A stretch of DNA of 64,000 nt, from NCBI GenBank assembly GCA_017558145.1, contig JAFYWF010000006.1, positions 1 to 64,000 on the forward strand. The letters run 5' to 3'. Made by a program: the position numbers and the translations under genes. Positions 1 through 7,196 of this stretch are shown here, one piece after another. Each line of letters opens with the position of its first letter. The first letter of the stretch is position 1. The notes beneath the pieces were generated by a model that had not been told where the DNA came from, did no database searches, and was given only the letters and a program-made list of their open reading frames with translations. The stretch is from Lachnospiraceae bacterium (GTDB lineage: Bacteria > Bacillota > Clostridia > Lachnospirales > Lachnospiraceae).

Positions 1-112
1 AATCTGTGAGAAATTAGGAAAATCTTAATGTTTTCTCATGAAATAATAAGGATGTGCTGTGTCTGACTTTGATAATATAATAATATATACTCTTTGAAGG
101 GAGAGTGACTTC

Positions 113-832
113 ATGTCTAATAAAATATTAGTAGTCGATGACGAAACAGAAATTGCGGATTTAATAGAAGTCTATTTGAAAAACGAAAACTACACTGTAT
201 TCAAATTTTATACGGCCCAAGAAGCCCTTAACTGCATTGAAACAACCCCCATTGATCTTGCAATTTTGGATATTATGCTTCCTGACATAGATGGATTCAC
301 TCTATGCAAGAGAATCAGGGAACATCATACCTACCCCATCATCATGCTGACAGCCAAAGATGCTGAGACTGATAAAATTACCGGCCTTACTCTTGGAGCG
401 GATGATTACATTACAAAGCCGTTTCGCCCTCTGGAGATGATTGCACGGGTAAAGTCTCAGCTTCGCCGGTATCAAAAGTACAATCCTGCTCATTCTGATA
501 CCGGTGAAACCTCGTCTGCCGCATCAGAAGATAATCTTGTTTGCGGTGCCTTGACAATGAATATCAAGGCACATACCTGCTTTTTGGGGGAAACGCCCTT
601 GGTGCTGACACCTACGGAGTTTTCGATCCTGCGTATTCTTCTGGAAAATACCGGGAATGTAGTCAGTTCAGAAGATTTGTTTCACAAAATCTGGCAGGAC
701 GAGTATTACAGCAAATCCAACAACACCATCACCGTTCATATCCGCCACCTGCGGGAGAAAATGGGAGATAGCATGGACAAGCCCAGATTCATTAAGACGA
801 TATGGGGGGTAGGATATAAAATTGAAAGTTGA
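113..832 (+). CDS. vanR: OmpR-family response regulator, VanR type
   Basis: Cytoplasmic DNA-binding half of a two-component system that, in the Van family, activates glycopeptide-resistance genes. The receiver domain (residues 3-115) shows the acidic pocket DD at 9-10, phospho-acceptor D53, T80 and K102 (TKPF). A winged-helix domain follows (about 140-235, ending IKTIWGVGYKIES). The ATG lies behind AGGGAGAG. It overlaps the next gene by 11 bases, so the two are translationally coupled. The VanR assignment rests on overall sequence character and on the vanS, vanW-stump and vanY neighbours. No van ligase or racemase gene is in the window, so function in resistance is doubtful. Confidence 0.85.
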   Translation: MSNKILVVDDETEIADLIEVYLKNENYTVFKFYTAQEALNCIETTPIDLAILDIMLPDIDGFTLCKRIREHHTYPIIMLTAKDAETDKITGLTLGADDYITKPFRPLEMIARVKSQLRRYQKYNPAHSDTGETSSAASEDNLVCGALTMNIKAHTCFLGETPLVLTPTEFSILRILLENTGNVVSSEDLFHKIWQDEYYSKSNNTITVHIRHLREKMGDSMDKPRFIKTIWGVGYKIES

Positions 833-1949
833 TAAAAAAGACGAATACTTTGCTTTTCAATCCAAACTCATTCGACGAGTTTGCATGAATGTCATTACCT
901 CTATCGTGGTGGTGGTGGGGCTGTATCTTTTCATCTGGAAACAGCGAATTGGCGATCTGATTGTATGGATTCTGGAAACTGTATTCGACATGAAGCATGA
1001 AGCAGCATTTTATTATTACAGTGACCACTTTCGAGGTAATAAAGAAATTTTTTTCGCTGTGGCCGTTCTTCTAATATTTACAGTCCTCATGGTACGAATT
1101 TTCCGGTGGGTTACCGGCTATTTCAGAGAGGTCAATCAAGGGATAGAGTCATTGCTGGCAGACGATGAAAAGCAAATCCAGTTGTCACCGGAAATGCTGC
1201 CATTTGAGCGGAAGCTAAACTCTGTAAAACAAACTTTAGCAGAACGAAAAATGGAAACCGCTTTGGCTGAACAGCGGAAAGACGAATTGGTTATGTACCT
1301 GGCCCATGATATTCGGACCCCACTCACATCTGTAATTGGATACCTCAATCTGTTGGAGGAAGATCCGAATATGCCCCCTGAGCAGAGGGCTGCGCGGGTT
1401 CATATAGTGTTGGAAAAAGCCTACCGACTGGAGACGATGGTAAATGAATTCTTTGAGATCACAAAATATAAATCTCAGAAAATCACCTTGTCCAAGGAAA
1501 CCATCGACCTTTATTATATGCTGGTCCAACTATCGGATGAATTGTCTCCTGTTTTGGCTCCCAGGGGAAACACCGTTATCCTGCATCTTGACGAGAACTT
1601 GAGCATCGAAGCCGATTCGGAAAAGCTGGCACGGGTATTCAACAACATTCTGAAAAATGCCGCATCGTATAGCTTACCACATACCGAGATTGTGATCTCC
1701 GCAGAAAAATTAGAACATGAAGTCATCATTCGGTTTCAGAACAGCGGCGAAGATATTCCAAATGAGGCATTGGCGTCTCTTTTCAATAAATTCTACCGGG
1801 TAGATCAGTCTCGTTCCTCTGATACAGGCGGCACAGGGCTTGGATTAGCCATAGCAAAGGAGATCGTCACGCTGCATGGCGGGGCAATCAGCGCATCCAG
1901 CAAAAATCATGTGGTTACATTTACAGTCTCTTTGCCGTTGTCAAATTAG
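822..1949 (+). CDS. vanS: sensor histidine kinase, VanS type
   Basis: Membrane sensor kinase partnered with the preceding VanR. Two membrane segments (about residues 22-38 and 76-94) flank a short extracytoplasmic loop. A HAMP-like linker follows, then the HisKA box AHDIRTPLTS with His162, and a C-terminal HATPase domain with N, DTGGTGLGLAIA and a final FTVSLP strand. Start is a TTG at 822 inside the end of vanR, preceded by GGGGGGTAGGA, which points to coupled translation. At 375 residues it has the usual length for VanS of the VanG/VanD kinds. Ligand (glycopeptide or lipid II) is inferred from family only. Confidence 0.83.
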   Translation: MKVDKKDEYFAFQSKLIRRVCMNVITSIVVVVGLYLFIWKQRIGDLIVWILETVFDMKHEAAFYYYSDHFRGNKEIFFAVAVLLIFTVLMVRIFRWVTGYFREVNQGIESLLADDEKQIQLSPEMLPFERKLNSVKQTLAERKMETALAEQRKDELVMYLAHDIRTPLTSVIGYLNLLEEDPNMPPEQRAARVHIVLEKAYRLETMVNEFFEITKYKSQKITLSKETIDLYYMLVQLSDELSPVLAPRGNTVILHLDENLSIEADSEKLARVFNNILKNAASYSLPHTEIVISAEKLEHEVIIRFQNSGEDIPNEALASLFNKFYRVDQSRSSDTGGTGLGLAIAKEIVTLHGGAISASSKNHVVTFTVSLPLSN

Positions 1950-1961
1950 CAATTTCTTTGC

Positions 1962-2040
1962 ATTTTCTTAGGAAGCAATCAACTTCTTATTAAAACAATC
2001 CATGCTCTTGTCCAGTAGAATGATACTGACCGGAGCATGG
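1962..2040 (+). promoter_or_regulatory. leader/promoter element copy 1 before vanW stump
   Basis: An A/T-rich block at 1962-1993 (contains TTTTCTTAGGAA and TATTAAA) is repeated at 2168-2200. Seven bases later both copies fold into a two-part hairpin. Here the outer stem is CCATGCTC/GAGCATGG (2000-2007 with 2033-2040), and the inner stem GTC(C)AGTA/TACTGAC carries one bulged base. The block is a candidate VanR-dependent promoter and the hairpin a candidate attenuator. Both roles are inferred. Confidence 0.5.
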
Positions 2041-2079
2041 ATTTGCTCTTTTATGAAACAAATCACCGAAAGGAGCGAA

Positions 2080-2166
2080 ATGATGGGAAGGATACGACTG
2101 ACACAGATTTTTCCGTGCCTGCTGCCTCTGCGGAAAAAGCAGAAGATTTTTGCTACTATACATTAG
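2080..2166 (+). pseudogene. vanW: vanW 5' stump (28 codons)
   Basis: A short frame with a good ribosome site (AAAGGAGCGAA, ATG at 2080) encodes MMGRIRLTQIFPCLLPLRKK and a few more residues before TAG. This matches the N-terminus I know for VanW proteins (RKRLTQ-FP-LLPLR-KQ pattern). Full VanW is roughly 270 residues, so about nine tenths is missing. The coding sequence breaks off directly into a second copy of the upstream promoter/leader block, as expected if recombination between the repeated leaders or an internal deletion removed the gene body. The assignment rests on about 20 residues only. Confidence 0.65.
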
Positions 2167-2167
2167 G

Positions 2168-2255
2168 ATTTTCTTAGGAAATAAACAACTTTATATTAAA
2201 GTTCCAAGCGCCGCTGTTCAGTACAATAAATGCTGACAGGGGCGCTTTTGTTCCC
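2168..2255 (+). promoter_or_regulatory. leader/promoter element copy 2 before vanY
   Basis: Second copy of the TTTTCTTAGGAA...TATTAAA block (2168-2200), 206 bp after the first. Its hairpin has a different outer stem, AAGCGCC/GGCGCTT (2206-2212 with 2241-2247). The inner stem CTGT(T)CAGTA/TGCTGACAG keeps the bulge at the same place. The 3' arm runs into TTTTGTT, so it could act as a weak intrinsic terminator or attenuator ahead of vanY. Confidence 0.55.
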
Positions 2256-2275
2256 CTTCAGAAAGGAGGCTTTAT

Positions 2276-3091
2276 ATGATGGAAGAAAAAATGCTGCCTG
2301 TTCCCAATGAAGGTCATCGCCGGAGGCAAAAGCAGCGGCGGAGGCGCTTTCCTTGGGGAAGTATTGCCACAGTCATTCTGGTCGTGGCTGTTTGTGTAAA
2401 TGCGTTCACATTGTTTGGAGATAAAGAATCACCTGAAAATTCCCAAGTAAACGACACCACAACGCAGGGGCCTGATGATGTGCAAGTTGGCCTTTTGGAT
2501 GAAAGCTCACCCCAAAACACGCAGACAGCAAATGATGACACCGACTGGAACTTGGTGTTGGTAAACTATGAAAACGCGATCCCCGAAAACTACGAGCCAA
2601 AACTGGTAGAGGTGCCCGGCGGTGAGAAAGTAGATGAACGCATCTATGATCCTCTCATGGAGATGTTGGAAGCAGCAAAGGAAGGAAATTGGGATCAACT
2701 GCCTATGGTCGTATCCGGTTACCGCACGCAGAAAAAGCAGCAGCAGCTCTATGACGACAAAGTGGCTGGATACCGCAAAGAGGGAAATTCCCAGAGCGAA
2801 GCGGAGGAACTGGCAAAGCAATGGGTATCTGTTCCCGGATACGGTGAACATCAAATTGGTTTAGCCGTGGACATCAACGGAGCCACCTATGATCTTTATT
2901 TCTGGCTGCAAGAAAACAGCTACAAATACGGTTTTATCTTCCGTTACCCTGGAGATAAAACCGACATCACGGGTGTTGCCGAGGAAGTATGGCATTATCG
3001 GTATGTTGGCGTTGAGGCCGCCACAGAGATGTATGAAAAAGGGCTGTGCTTGGAGGAATATTTGGCAGAAAGGCAGGCGGTTCGGCATTAA
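2276..3091 (+). CDS. vanY: VanY-type D,D-carboxypeptidase (peptidase M15B)
   Basis: Zinc peptidase that removes the terminal D-Ala from peptidoglycan pentapeptide outside the cell. A basic N-terminus (RRRQKQRRRR) precedes one membrane anchor (about residues 28-46) and an acidic linker. The M15 core contains SGYRTQKKQQQLY, the zinc motif GEHQIGLAVDI (H...D) and the ExWH-type motif VWHYRYVG. Start ATG follows AAAGGAGGC. It is probably under VanRS control through the duplicated leader upstream. The last codons overlap a junction into unrelated truncated genes, but the C-terminus looks complete. Confidence 0.85.
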   Translation: MMEEKMLPVPNEGHRRRQKQRRRRFPWGSIATVILVVAVCVNAFTLFGDKESPENSQVNDTTTQGPDDVQVGLLDESSPQNTQTANDDTDWNLVLVNYENAIPENYEPKLVEVPGGEKVDERIYDPLMEMLEAAKEGNWDQLPMVVSGYRTQKKQQQLYDDKVAGYRKEGNSQSEAEELAKQWVSVPGYGEHQIGLAVDINGATYDLYFWLQENSYKYGFIFRYPGDKTDITGVAEEVWHYRYVGVEAATEMYEKGLCLEEYLAERQAVRH

Positions 3092-3396
3092 AAGGCGAGG
3101 ATAAGGTTTCGTGTGCTATGAGAGAATTGTTAGAAGAAACAGGGATTTCTTCTAATGATTTACAGGAAATTAGTTGTTATACTTCACACGACATTATATA
3201 CTACTGTTTCCTATGTGTAACTGATTGCGACAAGACATCAATCACCCTTCCTGCTTCAATTACGGTGTGCGATTTTTATAAAAAACAGGGATATACATAT
3301 AAGAATGGTATTGATGTCATTGATGAACAACAAATATTTCATTTAGAGAAATTTAGATTTGTAAAGGAGAGTTCCTATGAGCATAATCAAGAATGA
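3092..3396 (+). pseudogene. Nudix hydrolase / GNAT chimeric remnant
   Basis: The open frame that runs through here starts inside vanY and has no start of its own. Its first part, GEDKVSCAMRELLEETGI, is the second half of a Nudix box (RE-x2-EE-x-G), followed by about 40 residues of Nudix-like sequence. Near 3240 the character changes to ITVCDFYKKQGYTYKNGIDV...FHLEKF, which is the typical C-terminal end of a GNAT acetyltransferase. I read it as two unrelated truncated genes joined in frame by deletion. The product is unlikely to be functional. Confidence 0.6.
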
Positions 3397-3469
3397 AATA
3401 ACTATATTAGAGTTTGACAGCGAGCAAAGTGCTGCTATTAATCCTACACATGAAGGATTGGATATATAG
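3377..3469 (+). pseudogene. nucleoside phosphorylase N-terminal stump
   Basis: ATG at 3377 behind AAAGGAGAG starts a 30-codon frame, MSIIKNEITILEFDSEQSAA..., which resembles the N-terminus of the uridine phosphorylase-like nucleoside phosphorylases common in Lachnospiraceae. It stops at TAG after PTHEGLDI. It overlaps the end of the GNAT-like tail, so the original genes were probably adjacent. Most of the roughly 250-residue protein is absent. Based on a short match; family moderately sure. Confidence 0.45.
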
Positions 3470-3473
3470 TGGA

Positions 3474-3554
3474 ATGATTTTTTATACTGCAGATAGGCTT
3501 GCAGAGGTGGATAATAAAAACTATATACAATTACGTAACAATGTGTTAGTATGA
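3474..3554 (+). pseudogene. unrecognised short coding remnant
   Basis: A 26-codon frame (MIFYTADRLAEVDNKNYIQL...) reads like real protein but has no ribosome site, and it follows immediately after the phosphorylase stump. It is probably the tail of a deleted gene. I do not recognise the family. Confidence 0.3.
3499..3527 (+). promoter_or_regulatory. candidate promoter for the ABC-F leader
   Basis: TTGCAG (3499-3504), a 17-base spacer and TATATA (3522-3527) would start RNA near 3534. That leaves a leader of about 280 nt before the ABC-F start. Confidence 0.35.
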
Positions 3555-3596
3555 TTAACAGAAAAAAGAAAGGCACATGAAGTGAAAGGTGAGGAG

Positions 3597-3611
3597 ATGT
3601 ATAACAGATAA
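3597..3611 (+). promoter_or_regulatory. candidate leader peptide uORF (MYNR)
   Basis: ATG TAT AAC AGA TAA lies directly behind AAAGGTGAGGAG, an excellent ribosome site for a frame of only four codons. It ends 29 nt before an intrinsic terminator and upstream of an ABC-F gene. Very short uORFs drive ribosome-mediated attenuation of several ABC-F resistance genes; a role here is inferred from that layout. Confidence 0.4.
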
Positions 3612-3640
3612 TTTGGTTTGAGCAAGACATATAGGATTTA

Positions 3641-3668
3641 AGCCCTGTGGTAAACAGGCTTGTTTTTG
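3641..3668 (+). terminator. intrinsic terminator in ABC-F leader (attenuator candidate)
   Basis: AGCCCTGT / ACAGGCT stem with loop GGTAA, then TTGTTTTTG. It stands about 145 nt upstream of the ABC-F start rather than after a complete gene, which fits premature termination control. Confidence 0.6.
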
Positions 3669-3753
3669 TGTACGCTTGAATTAGATTATCGCAAGAGATT
3701 TTCCTTTGTTTTCATTTGTGAGAATATATAAAGGTTTATTTGGCGGGTCTTTT

Positions 3754-3793
3754 TGTGTATGCAAAAAAGGCTCGTTTTTTACTTTTGCACACA
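3754..3793 (+). promoter_or_regulatory. inverted repeat just upstream of ABC-F ribosome site
   Basis: TGTGTATGCAAAA (3754-3766) pairs with TTTTGCACACA (3783-3793) with one bulge. The distal arm ends six bases before AAAGGAGG, so the fold could influence translation initiation or be an anti-terminator partner. Confidence 0.4.
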
Positions 3794-3812
3794 GGCGAAA
3801 GGAGGAACCAAT

Positions 3813-5351
3813 ATGTTACAGATAAAAAATTTAAATTTAACACATAAAAAGGATTTAAGAGTCATACTTAGTGAATTTAACCTTGTACTAAATAAAGGTG
3901 ATAAGGCGGTAATCATTGGTGAAGAAGGAAATGGAAAATCAACATTGATGAAGTGGATTTACAATCCATTACTTATTGATAATTATATAGAAGCTGAAGG
4001 AGAAAGGTTGGTCGGAAAAGAAATACTCGGTTATCTTCCACAGGAAATATCTGAAGAAGATAAAGAAAAAACTATTTATGAGTTCTTTTCTGCAGAAGAA
4101 ATGTTTTGGAATAGAACACCGAAAGAGTTATCTGAAATTACCGGAAAATTCGGAATGACAAGTGAATTTTTCTATAGTGACCAGAAAATGGGAAGTCTTT
4201 CGGGTGGAGAAAAAGTTAAGGCACACCTAATGAGACTTATTATTCAGGATGTGACTGTGCTTTTGTTGGATGAACCTTCAAATGATATAGATATCAATAC
4301 GCTGGAAATCCTTGAAAAAATAATAAATGACTGGGAGCACATAGTACTTTTCATTTCTCATGATGAAACTTTGATAGAAAATACAGCGAATATGGTAATT
4401 CATATTGAACAGATTGTGCGAAAAACAAAGACCAGATATACAGTCGCAAAAATTCCTTACAGAAAATATTTAGAAGAAAGATTTCATAAATTTGAGAGCC
4501 AGGAAAGACAAGCATTAAATGATCGAAAAGAAAAAAAGATTCGTGATGAAAAATACAGAAAAATCATGCAAAGTGTTCAGAACGCATTAGGGAACTGTTC
4601 CAGACAGTCACCAGCCGAAGCCAAAAACTTAAAAGATAAAATGCACGCAGTTAAGTCTATGGAACGAAGATTTAAAAAGGAAGATGAAAACATGACGGAG
4701 ATGCCGGAACAGGAGGAGGCTATTTTCTTTAAACTGGGAGACAAAGATTCATCTATTCCGGCAGGAAAAACAGTTATAGAGTATACTCTTGCAAAACTTA
4801 CGACTAGGGATGAGGAAAGGATTTTGGCTGAAGACATTAAGTTGAAAATAAGAGGCTCGGAGAAAATATGTATTATTGGCGCTAATGGAGTGGGGAAAAC
4901 GACTCTTTTAAGAAAAATAGTGGAAGAACTTTCGCAGCGAGATGATATTAAGGCAGAGTATATGCCGCAAAACTATGAAGAGATACTTGATTTGGATATG
5001 ACTCCTGTTGATTTTCTTGATAAATCCGGAGACAAGGAAGAAAGAACAAGAATTAGAACATATCTTGGTTCCCTTAAATATACTGCGGATGAAATGGAAC
5101 ATCCTATAAGGGAACTGTCCGGAGGGCAAAAGGCCAAGGTGCTTCTTTTAAGTATGAGTTTGAGCGGAGCAAATGTGCTTATTTTAGATGAACCAACAAG
5201 AAACTTTTCGCCCTTATCGGGACCTGTAATCAGAAAAATGCTTAGAGAGTTCCCGGGAGCTATTATCAGTATTTCTCACGATAGAAAGTATATTGATGAG
5301 GTATGTGATAAAATATACGAGTTAGATTATAGTGGATTAAGAAATTTGTAA
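3813..5351 (+). CDS. ABC-F family ATPase (ribosome-protection type)
   Basis: A 512-residue soluble protein with two ATP-binding cassettes and no membrane segment, as in ABC-F proteins that bind the ribosome and displace antibiotics. Cassette 1 has Walker A GEEGNGKST (36-44), signature LSGGE (129-133) and Walker B VLLLDEPS (149-156). A basic inter-domain linker (about 220-300) is the antibiotic-specificity arm in this family. Cassette 2 has GANGVGKTT (356-364), LSGGQ (435-439) and LILDEPTRNFSP. ATG at 3813 is chosen because AAAGGAGGAACC lies at ideal distance; an open frame 20 codons longer lacks such a site. The drug class cannot be read from the sequence. Confidence 0.85.
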   Translation: MLQIKNLNLTHKKDLRVILSEFNLVLNKGDKAVIIGEEGNGKSTLMKWIYNPLLIDNYIEAEGERLVGKEILGYLPQEISEEDKEKTIYEFFSAEEMFWNRTPKELSEITGKFGMTSEFFYSDQKMGSLSGGEKVKAHLMRLIIQDVTVLLLDEPSNDIDINTLEILEKIINDWEHIVLFISHDETLIENTANMVIHIEQIVRKTKTRYTVAKIPYRKYLEERFHKFESQERQALNDRKEKKIRDEKYRKIMQSVQNALGNCSRQSPAEAKNLKDKMHAVKSMERRFKKEDENMTEMPEQEEAIFFKLGDKDSSIPAGKTVIEYTLAKLTTRDEERILAEDIKLKIRGSEKICIIGANGVGKTTLLRKIVEELSQRDDIKAEYMPQNYEEILDLDMTPVDFLDKSGDKEERTRIRTYLGSLKYTADEMEHPIRELSGGQKAKVLLLSMSLSGANVLILDEPTRNFSPLSGPVIRKMLREFPGAIISISHDRKYIDEVCDKIYELDYSGLRNL

Positions 5352-5366
5352 TGAATGGAGGATAAG

Positions 5367-5501
5367 ATGGCACAACAGAATATATACGATGATGAAATAT
5401 TTTTTGAAGGATATAAAAAGATTAGGGACAACAAAATAAATGCCAATAATTTATCTAATCGAAGTTGGAACACCTGTATAAATCAGCTATGTAAATTCTG
5501 A
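5367..5501 (+). pseudogene. SAM methyltransferase N-terminal stump
   Basis: ATG behind TGGAGGATAAG begins NIYDDEIFFEGYKKIRDNK..NANNL, the characteristic opening of a family of class I SAM-dependent methyltransferases in Clostridia. Homology-like sequence ends after about 32 residues, and a stop comes at codon 45. It follows the ABC-F gene by 15 bases, so it was probably co-transcribed before truncation. Confidence 0.55.
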
Positions 5502-5557
5502 TTTGTAGGGAGCAGAAAATTTCAGTTTCACGAACTAAATAATGATGGATTCTACAG

Positions 5558-5592
5558 ACCGGTTGGTATAATGCCAACCGGTTTCTTTTATA
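5558..5592 (+). terminator. intrinsic terminator
   Basis: Perfect 9-bp stem ACCGGTTGG/CCAACCGGT around TATAATG, followed by TTCTTTTA. Ends the ABC-F/methyltransferase-stump transcript. Confidence 0.8.
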
Positions 5593-5842
5593 CCAAAGGG
5601 GGGACGCACTAAGGGTGCTCATCGTTAAATTGTATCAAAATATGAGGGGTAACCGAGGCAAAGAAGATAAAAGGGTCTTTATTACTATAGGGATAGAGAT
5701 TTTCTTTTTTATAGGGCCTGATAAAAAGGAATAGAAGATTAATCTTAAAAAGTGATAACGAAAAGAGAATTAATTCTTTCTTTTATAAGGCAAATGAAAG
5801 GAGTATAATAATATAATAACTAAAGAAAGAGGATATAACGCG
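5593..5842. other. non-coding gap
   Basis: No coding frame recognised. A 22-base A/T-rich block around 5706-5727 (CTTTTTTATAGGG...) recurs at about 6676-6697. A TATAAT at 5804-5809 with a weak upstream hexamer could be the -10 box of the lipoprotein gene. Confidence 0.4.
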
Positions 5843-6631
5843 ATGAGATTTAGATATTTAAAATACGTATTTCTTTCTGTAGCAATTATATCTGGTTTAT
5901 TATTTACTGCTTGTTCTAATAAAACAGAAACGGTAGATGAAGTAGCAGATATACCAGAAGAAATAGTAGAAGAACATGAACATATTTATACAGAAGAAGT
6001 TACAATGGAAGCAGCCTGTGAAAATGATGGTGAAAAAACATTTACTTGTGAATGTGGTGATACATATACAGAAGTTATAACAGCAACAGGTCATTCTTAT
6101 GAAGAAGTAGCAGATAGTGCAGTAGCAGCAACTTGTGATACTGATGGAAAAGACGCTGATACAAAATGCTCAGTATGTGAAAATGTAGTTGAAGGTGCTG
6201 TTATAACAGCAACAGGTCATCAGTTTGGTGAATATGTATATAACAATAATGCTAGTACAGCAGCTGATGGAACTGAAACAGCAACTTGTTCAGTATGTGG
6301 TGGTACAGATACTAGAACTAAAGCAGGAACTAAAATAGAAGTTGTATATGACGGTTATGATGAATTTGGTAATGGTTATGTGATGGGCGATGATGGATAT
6401 AAGCATTTTGATGCGAAGTGTCCTTATGCAACATATCAAGCAAATTGGACAAATAATTCGGAAGTATACTTCTATGGCATTAAAGGAAGTCCATCTATCA
6501 GTCAGTCTTTAAAACAAGAAATGGCTGTTAAAAACGGAATTCCATATGACGATAGAATCAAAACGGATTATAACTATCTTGGCTATTATAATGGTCAATT
6601 AGTGTTCAGTTGTCGCATTTATATCGGCTAA
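5843..6631 (+). CDS. Cys-rich repeat lipoprotein
   Basis: A 262-residue exported lipoprotein: hydrophobic signal with lipobox LFTAC (Cys24), then an acidic linker. Three imperfect repeats follow, of the type T-C-x-C-G...ITATGH (FTCECGDTYTEVITATGH, TKCSVCENVVEGAVITATGH, ATCSVCGGTDTRT), each with a CxxC pair. This repeat is common in surface proteins of gut Firmicutes. The C-terminal 100 residues (after about 165) are a separate Tyr/Asn-rich domain that I do not recognise. Start follows AGAAAGAGGAT. Binding of a metal or ligand by the CxxC pairs is possible but not shown. Confidence 0.7.
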   Translation: MRFRYLKYVFLSVAIISGLLFTACSNKTETVDEVADIPEEIVEEHEHIYTEEVTMEAACENDGEKTFTCECGDTYTEVITATGHSYEEVADSAVAATCDTDGKDADTKCSVCENVVEGAVITATGHQFGEYVYNNNASTAADGTETATCSVCGGTDTRTKAGTKIEVVYDGYDEFGNGYVMGDDGYKHFDAKCPYATYQANWTNNSEVYFYGIKGSPSISQSLKQEMAVKNGIPYDDRIKTDYNYLGYYNGQLVFSCRIYIG

Positions 6632-6655
6632 TCCAATTCCATAAACAAACAGAAA

Positions 6656-6684
6656 GGCAACCTTTAGAGGTTGTCTTTTTTATA
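6656..6684 (+). terminator. intrinsic terminator
   Basis: GGCAACCT/AGGTTGTC stem with loop TTAG and a run of six T after the lipoprotein gene. Confidence 0.75.
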
Positions 6685-6780
6685 GGGACTAATAAAAGTA
6701 AGAAAATACATCCTTTATAATTTATTTTGAAAATGATAAAATATTTTTATGAATAATATGATAAAAGGAGAGTCAGTCTT

Positions 6781-7020
6781 ATGATTATTGCAGGAGCTAA
6801 ATGTGACAAATGTGGAAGAGTTGAAGTAATGGAATATACATCCGAAGCGATTGTCGAAGTAATGCTTAGACAAAAAGGATGGAACTTTAAAGATAAGAAA
6901 AGCATTTGTAGAGTATGCGGGATTAAAGATAAAGAAGTAGAGACTGCTTTTCTTGACTGGTACACTTTTTGTCCCCTAATTGTCCTGTTCAAGTATCTTT
7001 TTTTCAGTATATACATATGA
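6781..7020 (+). CDS. small zinc-ribbon-like protein
   Basis: A 79-residue protein behind AAAAGGAGAG. Two CxxC pairs (CDKCG at 8-12 and CRVCG at 43-47) would make one zinc ribbon. The C-terminal 25 residues are strongly hydrophobic (FCPLIVLFKYLFFSIYI), as if a frameshift or junction had appended a membrane-like tail. Function unknown. The ribbon part resembles small phage/ICE-encoded proteins. Confidence 0.5.
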   Translation: MIIAGAKCDKCGRVEVMEYTSEAIVEVMLRQKGWNFKDKKSICRVCGIKDKEVETAFLDWYTFCPLIVLFKYLFFSIYI

Positions 7021-7092
7021 TATTATTATAGTGGACAATCTGGTAAGGGAAACCAACCGGGTTGTTTTCTTTTGCAAAAGAATAAGAAAGAG

Positions 7093-7136
7093 AAGCGTCA
7101 GCTTATAACAAAAAGTTATAGGCATGGCGCTTTTTT
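7093..7136 (+). terminator. intrinsic terminator
   Basis: Stem AAGCG...CTTATAAC / GTTATAGG...CGCTT, then TTTTTT. Separates the small zinc-ribbon gene from the conjugation-relic operon. Confidence 0.7.
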
Positions 7137-7196
7137 GTACCCAAATGCAGATGACGATCTGTGCAAAAATCTTAATTACCGAAAAGGAGACAAATT

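Noticed and set aside
3753..3812. 20-codon N-terminal extension of ABC-F
   Set aside because: The AAAGGAGGAACC site precedes the ATG at 3813, and the extension overlaps an inverted repeat in the leader.
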